NCBI GenBank assembly: GCA_038125665.1
Contig: JAYPEI010000001.1
Location: 315,283-379,282, forward strand
Direction: 5' to 3'
Length of the DNA stretch: 64,000 bases
Origin: CAILUG01 sp038125665
GTDB taxonomy: Bacteria > Pseudomonadota > Gammaproteobacteria > Pseudomonadales > Pseudohongiellaceae
In this document: positions 54,042-63,849 of the stretch, piece by piece
Layout of the letters: each line of letters opens with the position of its first letter
How positions within the stretch are numbered: the first letter of the stretch is position 1
Made by a program: the position numbers and the translations under genes
The notes under the pieces: model-generated
Database searches by the model: none
Told to the model about the DNA's origin: nothing
Seen by the model: only the letters and a program-made list of their open reading frames with translations

Positions 54042-56234
54042 CTAGTACTGTAAAGGATTGTCACGAATCTGAAATTTTACGAGCTTACCAGTAGTTCCCT
54101 TACCACCCTCAGTGTGCCAAACCAAGTGTGTACCATAATTAGCGTAGAGAGCTCTACCTTTCCAGCCTAAAGAGGGATCATCTATCCTGCCATCTAATCC
54201 ACGTGAATAAAAACCAAGGGGATAAGGAACTCTAAGATAGGTCCAGCCTCCAGTTTCAGGATCTAGAGCAATAAGAGAATCAGAATTTGACCCAGTCAAG
54301 ATTGGAATATTTTTCCCAAGACCAGCGATATTGTGCTGATCAACCCATCCAAAATAATGGAAATCGGCCGGGTACTTCGAACTCCCCAACTTGGGTCCTG
54401 GAGTTTGCCAGACAGTCCAACCCTGGTCGCAGTGATCCCCTCTTTGAGTGCCTGGTCCATTCAGCACTTCACACTTGTCACGCTCAAAGCGAGCCCATTG
54501 AGAAGAAGCTGCCATCGCAACCCAGGGGTTTCCATTAGTATCAATGTCGATACCACGCGGATTCAAAGTACCTTCTGGCACACGATAAGCTTCACTAATG
54601 CAGCTTTCTGGAGGGTTATTACCACGATTCAGTCTCACGATATAACCACGGTCCTCACCAGTGCGGCCCTCGGATGCCCCCCAGACAATATTACCATCCT
54701 TAGGATCTGGAATAAGACTGTACAAATTCAAGCGGATTTCAGTATCTAATGCAGGGTCAGGATTTTCTTCATTAGCAGCATTCCATGGTTTGGTAATTTC
54801 CCCATCGCCATTAGTATCAATTATCTGTGGGCACCAGCCATTAGCTAACTGCTCATCATGTGTCTGATCCCAAATACGAGTATTGATCCAACCGAACATG
54901 GGTCCAAGTAATTCATTAAAGTAAAGCGTGTTATCCGGATCCGAAGCAAACTGTAAATGGTGTGTAGCAAAACATGTATCGATTAATTCAAATTTACCAG
55001 TTTTTGGGTCAAAGACTGAGGCCTGACGATTGGAGAACGTCAGCGGGTAGTACTGTGCATACTTATTATCAGAACCTTGCGAACACCAAGCTGGGTTATC
55101 GTTACGGATTTTCGAGGTTAACCACACTCGACCATCTGGTCCCATCATTGGATTATGCGGGTCTGAGGGGTGCTCAGGTCCCCACAGGTGCTGCATGCCC
55201 CAGAAATTAGATGGATTACCTGGAGGTGGAAAACGTGATCTGACTTCTCTGGCATCTTCGCGAGTTGGTATGACATATTTATAATTATCATTAGTCACTG
55301 GATCTATGACTTCCAAAGTGCCATGTCCAGAGGACACAGCATATACAGGACCGAACGCATTCACAGTGGGATCATTTTTATCAGTAGCTATTTCATCATG
55401 CATAAAGTCATGATCGCCACCAATGTCCCACAAGGTAACCACAACATTTCGCTCAACACCACTTGGGCGAGGTGGAGCTTCTGGAACAGCACCCTCCTCA
55501 ACTTTGCGAGTCCAATCTGCCATTGTCCTCGACATTCCATCCATACCGAACTGTAAGAATGCCGCTTGCATACTTCCCCCACGAACTCCTAATGAAGTCC
55601 TGTAAGCCCAAGCTGCCTCGTGAGTATCAAAACCAAACTCACTCATGTGATCTATCGTTCTAGTAATTTTTGTACCTAAAGCGTGACAAAAATTACAATC
55701 CTTTTTTATTCGATGAATAAAATCATCTTGGCTGAGAATAGCTGGCAGATAACCATTACCTCCAGCTGCAATTGGGCCAGTCCCGGGAAATTTATCCTCT
55801 GTAGGGGGCTCCATAAGTGAGTACCAGTAGTCACCAGGATAGACCTGAGCAGCTTCTTGTGGTGTGGTCGCATTTTCTACGGACAGGTTTAATTGATTAT
55901 CCCCAGGGCGCCCTTCAAGTTTGGCTGAATCTTTTAATCCATAACCCCTAACCCACACATCATAAGTGGCTTCCGGCAGCTGTGGCAGCGCATAGCGACC
56001 CTCATCATCAGTGACAACAATCTTAATGAAAGGGGTATTAGTTTCATGGGTTTCTGCAATGACCCAAACTCCAGCTTCTGGGCCATCGGGACCAAGAACT
56101 TGGCCTGTGATATATCCTTCCGGATAACTCCGCTCCAGAATTTGCGGCACTTGTGCACTTATATCATAACTGAGCAGACCTACAGCCATGGCAAGACCTG
56201 AGCAAAGTGCAGACTTGCTAAATTTTTTAGACAT
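54042..56234 (-). CDS. Exported haem-c protein with CarboxypepD-like and Vgb-like propeller domains
   Basis: 730-aa secreted protein. A signal peptide (…LSYDISAQ) is followed by a CarboxypepD-regulatory-like beta domain (GYITGQVLGPDGPEAGVWVIAETHE, DDEGRYALPQLPEATYDVWVRGYGL). Next comes one haem-binding CNFCH near residue 180, then a long propeller-like part resembling virginiamycin B lyase/streptogramin lyase (PRGIDIDTNGNPWVAM, LIALDPETGGWTYLRVPYPL). The haem suggests a redox enzyme rather than a lyase. The substrate is unknown. It converges on the flavin reductase gene across a strong hairpin. The upstream region to glcB is about 207 bp. Confidence 0.82.
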   Translation of the reverse strand: MSKKFSKSALCSGLAMAVGLLSYDISAQVPQILERSYPEGYITGQVLGPDGPEAGVWVIAETHETNTPFIKIVVTDDEGRYALPQLPEATYDVWVRGYGLKDSAKLEGRPGDNQLNLSVENATTPQEAAQVYPGDYWYSLMEPPTEDKFPGTGPIAAGGNGYLPAILSQDDFIHRIKKDCNFCHALGTKITRTIDHMSEFGFDTHEAAWAYRTSLGVRGGSMQAAFLQFGMDGMSRTMADWTRKVEEGAVPEAPPRPSGVERNVVVTLWDIGGDHDFMHDEIATDKNDPTVNAFGPVYAVSSGHGTLEVIDPVTNDNYKYVIPTREDAREVRSRFPPPGNPSNFWGMQHLWGPEHPSDPHNPMMGPDGRVWLTSKIRNDNPAWCSQGSDNKYAQYYPLTFSNRQASVFDPKTGKFELIDTCFATHHLQFASDPDNTLYFNELLGPMFGWINTRIWDQTHDEQLANGWCPQIIDTNGDGEITKPWNAANEENPDPALDTEIRLNLYSLIPDPKDGNIVWGASEGRTGEDRGYIVRLNRGNNPPESCISEAYRVPEGTLNPRGIDIDTNGNPWVAMAASSQWARFERDKCEVLNGPGTQRGDHCDQGWTVWQTPGPKLGSSKYPADFHYFGWVDQHNIAGLGKNIPILTGSNSDSLIALDPETGGWTYLRVPYPLGFYSRGLDGRIDDPSLGWKGRALYANYGTHLVWHTEGGKGTTGKLVKFQIRDNPLQY

Positions 56235-56441
56235 ATGGTCCCCCTTGTTTAATCGACTTCCTAAGTAAAATTGAAATCTTTTGCACTAACCGTGAGTATA
56301 CCTTAATACCTTATATCTGTAACAAGCTACACAATTTGTTCAAAATTAATTAAGTTTTAGACTCCAGATCACCATATCAACCCTGCCATTCTTCTCGCCA
56401 ACAAGATAAAATATCTCCAGCTGATCCGTATAGAGGTTCTC

Positions 56442-58628
56442 ATGACCAACAAGATATCCGCCAGTAATTTGCAGATTTCGCAAGAACTATATGACTTTAT
56501 CGAAAAAGATGCCTGCCCTGGGACAGGTATCATCCCAAATCATTTTTGGTCAGAACTCAGCAAGATCTTGCAGGATCTAGCACCGCGTAACCGAGAGTTA
56601 CTCTTGAAACGAGATGAACTTCAAGAAAAAATCGATGCTTGGCACCGGGACCACGACATGGCGTACTACTTGAGCCATCCTCAAGAATACAAATCTTTTC
56701 TGCAAGAAATTGGTTATATAGTTCCAGTTGGTCCTGACTTTCACATCGGTACCCGAGGCTGTGATTACGAAATTTCTATTGTTGCAGGCCCACAACTCGT
56801 AGTACCTGTTATGAACGCTCGCTATGCCCTGAATGCCGCCAATTCACGCTGGGGATCGTTATTCGATGCTTTATACGGTACGGATGTCATCAGTGAGGAA
56901 GAGGGCGCCGAGCGAAGTGGTGGTTACAATCCTGGTCGTGGAGCCAAAGTCATGGCTTATGCGGATGATTTCTTAGATCAAGCTATTCCTCTTAAGCGAG
57001 CTCGTCATGCTCTTGTAAGACGATATTTTCTATCCAACAAAAGTGGCCATATCGTGCTATCAGTTGAGCTCCAAGACAATACGGTAACAGAGCTAGACAA
57101 CCCCGATCAGCTGGTAGGTTTCCAAGGTGGCTTTACCTCACCAACTGCCTTCCTTTTCGCCAATCATGGTTTACACATAGAAATACAGCTGGATGCCAGC
57201 AGTATGATAGGCAAACAACACCATGCAGGGGTAAAAGATGTTGTCCTGGAATCGGCCATGACGACCATCCAAGATTGCGAAGATTCTATTGCAGCGGTTG
57301 ATGCCAGCGACAAAGTACTTGCTTACCGTAACTGGCTAGGTCTGATGAAAGGTACCTTGAGTGAGACCTTCAAAAAAAGTGATCAAACAATTGAACGTCG
57401 TCTTGTCAAAGACCGTCAATACAAGGGCACCAGTGGAGAAACAGTTGTGATGCAGGGCCGCAGCCTTCTGCTGGTTCGAAACGTTGGCCATCTCATGACT
57501 ACTGATGCAGTACTTGACGCCAAAGGCAATCAAATCCCTGAGGGGATACTAGATGCTATGGTAACAACCCTTTGTTGTCTTCACGACCTGAGAGGAGATC
57601 TTACCCAACGCAATTCTCGCGAAGGTTCTATCTACATTGTGAAACCAAAGATGCATGGGCCAGAAGAAGTTGCTTTTACGAATGAGCTAATGTCCCGTGT
57701 AGAGGCAGCTTATCAGCTATCTCCCAATACCATCAAAGTCGGCGTGATGGACGAAGAACGTAGAACCAGTGTCAACTTAAAAGAATGTATTCGAGCAGTG
57801 AAGGATCGTGTGTTCTTCATCAACACCGGTTTCCTTGATCGTACAGGAGACGAAATACACACTTCTATGCTGGCTGGTCCTTTTTTGCCGAAAGAAGCCG
57901 TTAAAGGCCAGCCTTGGATAGGTGCTTATGAAAATTCTAATGTGGATGTAGGTATTGGAGCTGGCTTTATTAGTCGAGCCCAAATTGGTAAAGGCATGTG
58001 GGCTAAACCAGACATGATGGGAGACATGATGTCACAAAAAGTTGTGCATCCTCAGGTCGGAGCAAGCTGCGCATGGGTACCTTCCCCTACTGCGGCAACA
58101 TTACATGCTATCCATTATCATCAAATCAATGTTGCTAGCGTGCAACGCACTTTATCCTCACGGCCTAAAGCTAGTGTTGATGATATTTTGCGTATCCCAT
58201 TGATGACAGAAAAAACATTAAGTTCAGAGGAGATACAAAAAGAGCTCGATAATAATGCTCAGGGCATCTTAGGTTATGTAGTTCGCTGGATTGATCAGGG
58301 AGTTGGTTGTTCTAAAGTGCCAGATATCAGTAATGTCGGCCTGATGGAAGATCGAGCTACTTTGCGAATCTCTTCACAACACATCGCAAACTGGCTATAC
58401 CATGGTATCTGCTCAGAAACCCAGGTCTTGGAGACAATGAAGCGTATGGCTGCGATAGTAGATAGTCAAAATGCTGGTGACTCTAACTATCACCCAATGG
58501 CACCTAGCTTCAACGGAATAGCTTTTCAAGCAGCTTGCGATCTAGTCTTCAAAGCTATGGCCCAACCTAATGGATATACCGAACCAGTGTTGCATGCACG
58601 CCGCCGTGAATTCAAAGCAAGTTTGTAA
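56442..58628 (+). CDS. glcB: Malate synthase G
   Basis: 728-aa monomeric malate synthase G, condensing glyoxylate with acetyl-CoA to malate. The length is the family norm. Motifs include NAANSRWGSLFDALYGTD, HIVLSVELQDNTV, TTIQDCEDSIAAVDA, VGVMDEERRTSVNLKECI and DQGVGCSKVPDISNVGLMEDRATLRISSQH. No isocitrate lyase is adjacent, so glyoxylate may come from glycolate, purine or aromatic breakdown rather than from the glyoxylate shunt, although aceA may exist elsewhere. Confidence 0.97.
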   Translation: MTNKISASNLQISQELYDFIEKDACPGTGIIPNHFWSELSKILQDLAPRNRELLLKRDELQEKIDAWHRDHDMAYYLSHPQEYKSFLQEIGYIVPVGPDFHIGTRGCDYEISIVAGPQLVVPVMNARYALNAANSRWGSLFDALYGTDVISEEEGAERSGGYNPGRGAKVMAYADDFLDQAIPLKRARHALVRRYFLSNKSGHIVLSVELQDNTVTELDNPDQLVGFQGGFTSPTAFLFANHGLHIEIQLDASSMIGKQHHAGVKDVVLESAMTTIQDCEDSIAAVDASDKVLAYRNWLGLMKGTLSETFKKSDQTIERRLVKDRQYKGTSGETVVMQGRSLLLVRNVGHLMTTDAVLDAKGNQIPEGILDAMVTTLCCLHDLRGDLTQRNSREGSIYIVKPKMHGPEEVAFTNELMSRVEAAYQLSPNTIKVGVMDEERRTSVNLKECIRAVKDRVFFINTGFLDRTGDEIHTSMLAGPFLPKEAVKGQPWIGAYENSNVDVGIGAGFISRAQIGKGMWAKPDMMGDMMSQKVVHPQVGASCAWVPSPTAATLHAIHYHQINVASVQRTLSSRPKASVDDILRIPLMTEKTLSSEEIQKELDNNAQGILGYVVRWIDQGVGCSKVPDISNVGLMEDRATLRISSQHIANWLYHGICSETQVLETMKRMAAIVDSQNAGDSNYHPMAPSFNGIAFQAACDLVFKAMAQPNGYTEPVLHARRREFKASL

Positions 58629-58767
58629 TTATTTGATAAGAGCCTTCAGAATTCATACGAAGAAATTTCCGATAAATCTTGCTAGCCATTAATGCACGTT
58701 TCGGATTGTGAAGATGGGTGGTGAGCACCTGAACGAGTTAATACTGGGGATCAACTCAAAACTGCCA

Positions 58768-59271
58768 CTAACTCCAATCCTTGACAACCTTGTAACGCGC
58801 AGTCTTAATCGAAGCAAATTTGCCTGCTCGCATCTTGTAAAATCCAAAAGTGACTATCTCTAGGATCTGTCCCTGGCGTAGAGGGATACCCCAAAAAGAA
58901 TCCTCCCAATCAGCAATACATTCAAACCGAGTAGGAATTTCTACTGCCACTGTTTGGCTGTTGGCCACAAACTCAGTGCAAGTTACTTCTTCCTTGATAT
59001 ATTTTTTTACGTTGGCATAAAACTCCAAAATGGTCCTGGCACCTTGCATTTGCCTATTGCCTAGCTCAAATGCTACATCTGGATGATAAAATTCAATGAA
59101 TGCAGGATCATTCACATTAAAGAGATCTAAGTACAGTTGATACTCAGCTCGAGTCATCACATTGTCTTCTGTAGTCTGAGCCGCTAATTTATTTGCAGCA
59201 CAACCTAAAGCCACGCTGGTTCCAGCAAGGCTAAGTGCCAAAAAGTTTCTCTTATTGAATTTTCTTTGCAT
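58768..59271 (-). CDS. Exported SnoaL/NTF2-like protein
   Basis: 167-aa protein with a Tat- or Sec-like signal (RNFLALSLAGTSVALGCAANKLAAQ), and cysteine after VALG may form a lipobox. The remainder (YQLYLDLFNVNDPAFIEFYHPDVAFELGNRQMQGARTILEFYANV…VTFGFYKMRAGKFASIKTARYKVV) is the cone-shaped SnoaL/NTF2 fold used by small isomerases and ketosteroid-type enzymes. The start at ATG 59271 is preferred to GTG 59283 because GAGG lies just upstream. The function is unknown. It is divergent from the VOC gene. Confidence 0.78.
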   Translation of the reverse strand: MQRKFNKRNFLALSLAGTSVALGCAANKLAAQTTEDNVMTRAEYQLYLDLFNVNDPAFIEFYHPDVAFELGNRQMQGARTILEFYANVKKYIKEEVTCTEFVANSQTVAVEIPTRFECIADWEDSFWGIPLRQGQILEIVTFGFYKMRAGKFASIKTARYKVVKDWS

Positions 59272-59425
59272 ATACAACCTCACAGAAGTTCAATTTCCCT
59301 CAAATTTCTCCATAGTAGATTCACCATAGTCACTAGCATGTCGCTGCCAACTGAATATAATTCCAGCTCTGAGTCTGTACGATCAGGCAATGACGATTAC
59401 AACAAAATACTTCAAGGAGTGCCTT

Positions 59426-59812
59426 ATGGCAATTTTTACCCACGTATGTGTCGGTACCAATGACCTGGATAAATCAGGAAAATTCTATACAGCAGCTTTG
59501 GCACCATTAGGTGTTAACAATTTGGGCCCCATGGGCGATCATGGTGTTTTGTTTGGGGCTCAAGCACCAGAGTTTTTGATCACGAAGCCTGCTAATGGAC
59601 AGCCAGCTTGCCATGCTAATGGTGGCACCATCGGCTTTCATGCTCCCTCTCGCGAAGCGGTCAGACAGTTCCACGCTGCAGGCGTCGCAAATGGAGGGGT
59701 AGACGAAGGAGAGCCAGGCCCAAGAAAATTTACTCCTACTTCATATGCGGCTTACTTGAGAGATCCAGATGGAAACAAAATTTGTGCATACTGCTTCAAT
59801 GATGGAGAATAA
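59426..59812 (+). CDS. VOC family protein (glyoxalase/dioxygenase-like)
   Basis: 128-aa vicinal-oxygen-chelate fold protein: FTHVCVGTNDLDKSGKFYTAALAPLG, GGTIGFHAPSREAVRQFHAAGVANGG and YAAYLRDPDGNKICAYC. His in FTHVCVG and the Asp/Asn-rich DPDGNKI site are typical metal ligand regions. It starts at ATG 59426, which has AAGGAG six bases upstream, rather than at 59390. It may act on small aldehydes or ring products. It converges on the GalD-like tautomerase with a 15-bp gap, hence no terminator between them. Confidence 0.88.
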   Translation: MAIFTHVCVGTNDLDKSGKFYTAALAPLGVNNLGPMGDHGVLFGAQAPEFLITKPANGQPACHANGGTIGFHAPSREAVRQFHAAGVANGGVDEGEPGPRKFTPTSYAAYLRDPDGNKICAYCFNDGE

Positions 59813-59827
59813 TAAGAAGGCTGATTC

Positions 59828-60904
59828 TCAAAGATAAAATGCAGTCCCCGCCATTAGCAATCGAGCAGTGCGCATGATGGCGGTGGACTTTACACTCATT
59901 CCCGTAACACTCTCATCATCAGTCACTAATTGCACTTCGCAAGCCATACTGCCTGTTGGATGTTCAACTTCGCACAAACGTTGCATACCTGAGGGTATTT
60001 TTGCATAGTCGTGCCCAACTGATCCTGGCATATTCACTGCTGCCGCTACAGATGCAGCGGCTAAAACCCCAATAGCATCATGGACACGATGCGGAATAAA
60101 ACTTCGAGTATTCACCAAGCCCCCTTTCTTTGGTGGAGAAATGATAAACATCTTCGGAACTGTCTTATCTTTGACATCGCCTAAGTTCATACATGGACCT
60201 AATTCGAGGCGAAGATTTTCTAGACGATATTTAAGATTAGTGTTGGATTCAAGTTCAACTATGGTTTCATCACCCCTAAGGCCAAGCTGTTCAGCATCGA
60301 TCAGTACACAGGGCATACCGTTATCTACCATAGTCACAGAAAGTCCTTGCACTTGATCAATTATATTACCAGTTGGGAAAAGAGCTCCACAGCTTGAGCC
60401 CGCGACATCAAGAAACTCAATCATAACAGGAGCGTGAGTACCAGGAACGCCATCAATAGCAGCCTCTCCGTGATACTGTACTTGCTTACCTGGGGTCAAA
60501 ATACGTTGACGTGCCATACTATCTGTATTTTCCATGTAGACGGTAACCACCGTTTCACCTTCTTGAGCTTCAACTAAACCATGCTCTATAGCGAAGGGAC
60601 CAACACCAGCCAATATGTTGCCACAATTCTGTGCCGTAGAAGTCTTAGCTTCATCAACAAAGACCTGGACAAATAAATAGTCTACATCCACACCGGGACG
60701 TGTTGATTTACTAATGATCGCTACTTTACTTGTGAGTGGGTGTGCTCCACCTATCCCGTCAATTTGACGCTTATCCGGAGAACCCATAATGCTGAGAAGA
60801 GCTTTATCGCGTGCGGTAGGATCCAAAGGTAAATCTTTTGCTAGAAAAAAAGCACCTTTGGAAGTACCACCTCTCATGAACAGACAAGGGACTGCATTTT
60901 GCAT
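59828..60904 (-). CDS. PrpF-family isomerase, GalD-like 4-oxalomesaconate tautomerase
   Basis: 358-aa diaminopimelate-epimerase-like isomerase. The opening PCLFMRGGTSKGAFFLAKDLP, MGSPDKRQIDGIGGAHPLTSKVAI, DYLFVQVFVDEAKTSTAQNCGNILAGVGPFAIEHGLV, PGTHAPVMIEF and GSVGHDYAKIPSG match GalD (gallate pathway keto-enol tautomerase) and the related PrpF. GalD interconverts oxalomesaconate forms. The close resemblance to the GalD start favours this over methylaconitate isomerase, but no other gal gene is in the window. It is followed by the SRPBCC gene on the same strand. Confidence 0.88.
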   Translation of the reverse strand: MQNAVPCLFMRGGTSKGAFFLAKDLPLDPTARDKALLSIMGSPDKRQIDGIGGAHPLTSKVAIISKSTRPGVDVDYLFVQVFVDEAKTSTAQNCGNILAGVGPFAIEHGLVEAQEGETVVTVYMENTDSMARQRILTPGKQVQYHGEAAIDGVPGTHAPVMIEFLDVAGSSCGALFPTGNIIDQVQGLSVTMVDNGMPCVLIDAEQLGLRGDETIVELESNTNLKYRLENLRLELGPCMNLGDVKDKTVPKMFIISPPKKGGLVNTRSFIPHRVHDAIGVLAAASVAAAVNMPGSVGHDYAKIPSGMQRLCEVEHPTGSMACEVQLVTDDESVTGMSVKSTAIMRTARLLMAGTAFYL

Positions 60905-60941
60905 ACTTTATTTCCTTAACAGATGAAGGGTGAGTCAATGA

Positions 60942-61466
60942 TTAAAGACTCTCTGATAGTTCTTTCATTTTGGCTAAAGCATTTTCAAATGTATTGCGTC
61001 GACGTTGCATATCAGTAGCTTTAGCCTCAGCATCCAAGTTGGAGGCATCATAAACTAATGTGTAGGACATCTGTGTGGTTTTAGCATCAACTGCAACAGC
61101 TTCCATGAAGCCGTGGTATTGGTTATAGAACTGCCCCTCCACTACTGGCTGGTTATAACCATAGGAGTATTGCCCTTGAGCGACCATGATTTCTAGAATA
61201 CGCCCACCAAGAAGTGAACGTACAGTACCCATACCACCATCACCAGAAACCACTTCACAACCCAGCCCAGCCCACTCCTGAATGTCACAATATTTTCCTA
61301 CACGCTCCCAAACATGAGCTACAGGGCGATTAATATCTATCGACATATGAATACGCACGTAATCTGGTTCATTTTTTGCTTGCACAACCATTGGCGCTAA
61401 GGTGAACATCATTATTAGTGTCAAAAAACTCACGAAGAGTTCCAAAATATTGGTCGAGCGTTTCAT
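60942..61466 (-). CDS. Exported SRPBCC family protein
   Basis: 174-aa protein with an N-terminal signal (LFVSFLTLIMMFTLAPMVVQA) and an SRPBCC/polyketide-cyclase-like fold (IHMSIDINRPVAHVWERVGKYCDIQEWAGLGCEVVSGDGGMGTVRSLLGG, then TTQMSYTLVYDASNL). Such folds bind small hydrophobic molecules in a deep pocket. The ligand is unknown. It lies 38 bp upstream of the GalD-like gene on the same strand, so the pair is probably one transcript. Confidence 0.82.
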   Translation of the reverse strand: MKRSTNILELFVSFLTLIMMFTLAPMVVQAKNEPDYVRIHMSIDINRPVAHVWERVGKYCDIQEWAGLGCEVVSGDGGMGTVRSLLGGRILEIMVAQGQYSYGYNQPVVEGQFYNQYHGFMEAVAVDAKTTQMSYTLVYDASNLDAEAKATDMQRRRNTFENALAKMKELSESL

Positions 61467-61587
61467 TCTGCTTCCTCTTTAAATCGACGATATATTTAAT
61501 AATTCATAGTTTTATCAATGCACTTTATGCCAGTGAAAAGTGATTGTTTATCCCTATACTATGCGTTAGTTGAAATCAGTTTTCGCG

Positions 61588-63849
61588 TCAAAATCGCAGT
61601 GTATAATTAAATTTTAAGGATAAATCAGCCAGCGTTGAATCAAAATTATTATCCTTGTCTGCATCAATAAACCCCCAGTTAAGCACTAAGAAAGCCTGCT
61701 GACCCGCTTTAGGTATCCAATGAAGACGGCTATTGAAACCAAGGTTTTCAGAAATATTGTCATATTGAACTAGATTGCTCCAACTGAGAGTTGAGCTAAA
61801 AACGTATTGTAAGTTCAATCCCATAAGACGTAGGATAAAATCACCTTGCGGTAACTTTATTTTGTCATGTGTCAATGAATAATCAATGGAGAAATGGCTA
61901 TTTGGTCGCCAAGTGACATTGCCCCGTTGTTGCATATGAGTGCCACCGTAGTACCCCCCACCCTGCAAATAAAAACTCCCTGAAATTTTTCTTTGTCCAC
62001 CTAGTATCATAGCAACAGTGGCTTCATCCCACTCATACTCGCCTTCTGGAATTACTACTGAGCGACTACCGTCAGAAGCGCGAAAAATAGTAAAGTCTCG
62101 CTTAAGATTTTCTCGATTACGCCAAACTCGCCCAAATAAAGCATCGTTATGATTCGTAAAACTTGAAATACGTAATCCCCAGTTTGCATTGTTGATTGAT
62201 CCATCACTGAGATTATTGGCTTTATAACCATCAAACACATAAAGCACTGAACGTAGAAAAGCATCAGGTTTCATGAACTGACGATATCCCAGATTGAAAT
62301 GGTGATCCTCGATATCGGTTGCATTTACATAACCCACTGCTGGAAAGAAATTCTTTTCCACCACTTTATAAAAATATAGCCCTTGCCACCCCTGACTATT
62401 GGGTAGTAAAAAAGCCGCGCTGTAAGCCGCGTTCTCAGTTTGTGGCTTCCCCTCTGTTTTGGTTTCCTCATAAAAGCCCAGGCTTTCAATTGTGTTCCCA
62501 AAAAAGGACGTGTTGCGATAACGAAAATCAACACCTACAAGTTGATTACTCGCATTACTCTGTGGGTTACCATCAGTGACGATTGCACCGAGTTGAGTCC
62601 TAGAACCTACATTCAAAACAGTACGACCAACAAAAATTGTCTGCGCGTCCACACCATTGTAAGCCTCTTGATTAATCATCAACGCACCGACGTTCCAGTC
62701 ATCAATCCGACCACTGAGCTTGACTCCCCCATTGATACCTACAGGTCCTCCAGTACTCGAGAGCCCGATGCGGCGGGAGAAAAAGGGGCGCGCACTCTGT
62801 CTGGCCGGATTTGAGGCTGCTGAAGAGCCTGTACCAGAGGTCATGTTAAAACCACCGGCACCAATTTGACCAAATTCAAAAATATCGACATCCCTTAGGA
62901 AAAAGTCGCGCTTTTCGGGGAAGAACAAGTTAAACCGAGTGAGATTAACTTGACGATCATCTACCTCGGTGGATGAAAAATCCGTATTCAATGTGAGAGA
63001 GGCATTCAGCTGTGGAGTCAATTTATAAAAAACATCCAGCTGAGGTTCAACATCTCCTCTTGTTTGCTCTTTGACGGCGAAATCCTTACGGTCGACAAGC
63101 GCCATGGATGGTACGATATCCAAGCCTCTACCTTGTTGTAAACTTACTAACCCATTAACTGTACCTGATGTGCTGGGATTAATTTCGCGATTATAGGATG
63201 ACCAAGCAATACTCTCATTACTGCGACGACGGATGCGGTTAAAATTTAGACCCCATGCTTGAGCTGTGGGATTAAACGATAGGGATTGGAAAGGAATGCG
63301 TATCTCTGCCTCCCATCCAAAGTCTGTGGTTCTTGCGCGCGATTCCCATATACCGTCCCAATTCCCCTCAATCTCATTGATATTTTGAAATAAACCTTCC
63401 CAACGTACTCCATTAGGATTTACCTCAAAACGATAACCATTACGACGATCTAGATAAGGATCAAGAATAACAGCAAAGATATCATCTGCACTCAGTGCTT
63501 GTCCCTGACGCAGCACTCGATTTGAGATATCACCAGGATTTGTTTCGAACATCTTTGCCCCGATGTAAAGGGCGTTGGGAGTATAGAACAAGTACACCTG
63601 TGTCTTCTGAGTCGCTTCTTGATATTCAGTGGGAAACACCTGGTGAAGATCTTCAATCAATGTAGCCTGCGACCACACTTTCTCATCTAGAGAACCATCT
63701 ATGACAGGTTTTTCAGATAGTTGTTGAATGGTGACATTTTTTCCCATACCTCCACTTGGTTGAGCTACAACAAGAGAGGAAAACAAAAAAGAAAAAAACA
63801 GTGTACTGGCCTGGATCAAAAGGCTGCGGATGTAAGTAGGCGTATTCAT
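61588..63849 (-). CDS. DUF5916 protein: CBM9-like domain plus outer-membrane beta-barrel
   Basis: 753-aa exported protein. A signal peptide (LLIQASTLFFSFLFSSLVVAQ) is followed by a CBM9-like domain (EKPVIDGSLDEKVWSQATLIEDLHQVFP, YTPNALYIGAKMFE, DDIFAVILDPYLDRRNGYRFEVNPNG). Then comes a beta-barrel region with many alternating strands, ending in a terminal aromatic residue (LSLKFNYTLRF). NLFFPEKRDFFLRDVDIFEFG is a good marker of DUF5916. The combination suggests an outer-membrane carbohydrate or small-ligand binding barrel whose substrate is unknown. The remaining 151 bp of the window (63850-64000) contain nothing recognisable. Confidence 0.85.
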   Translation of the reverse strand: MNTPTYIRSLLIQASTLFFSFLFSSLVVAQPSGGMGKNVTIQQLSEKPVIDGSLDEKVWSQATLIEDLHQVFPTEYQEATQKTQVYLFYTPNALYIGAKMFETNPGDISNRVLRQGQALSADDIFAVILDPYLDRRNGYRFEVNPNGVRWEGLFQNINEIEGNWDGIWESRARTTDFGWEAEIRIPFQSLSFNPTAQAWGLNFNRIRRRSNESIAWSSYNREINPSTSGTVNGLVSLQQGRGLDIVPSMALVDRKDFAVKEQTRGDVEPQLDVFYKLTPQLNASLTLNTDFSSTEVDDRQVNLTRFNLFFPEKRDFFLRDVDIFEFGQIGAGGFNMTSGTGSSAASNPARQSARPFFSRRIGLSSTGGPVGINGGVKLSGRIDDWNVGALMINQEAYNGVDAQTIFVGRTVLNVGSRTQLGAIVTDGNPQSNASNQLVGVDFRYRNTSFFGNTIESLGFYEETKTEGKPQTENAAYSAAFLLPNSQGWQGLYFYKVVEKNFFPAVGYVNATDIEDHHFNLGYRQFMKPDAFLRSVLYVFDGYKANNLSDGSINNANWGLRISSFTNHNDALFGRVWRNRENLKRDFTIFRASDGSRSVVIPEGEYEWDEATVAMILGGQRKISGSFYLQGGGYYGGTHMQQRGNVTWRPNSHFSIDYSLTHDKIKLPQGDFILRLMGLNLQYVFSSTLSWSNLVQYDNISENLGFNSRLHWIPKAGQQAFLVLNWGFIDADKDNNFDSTLADLSLKFNYTLRF

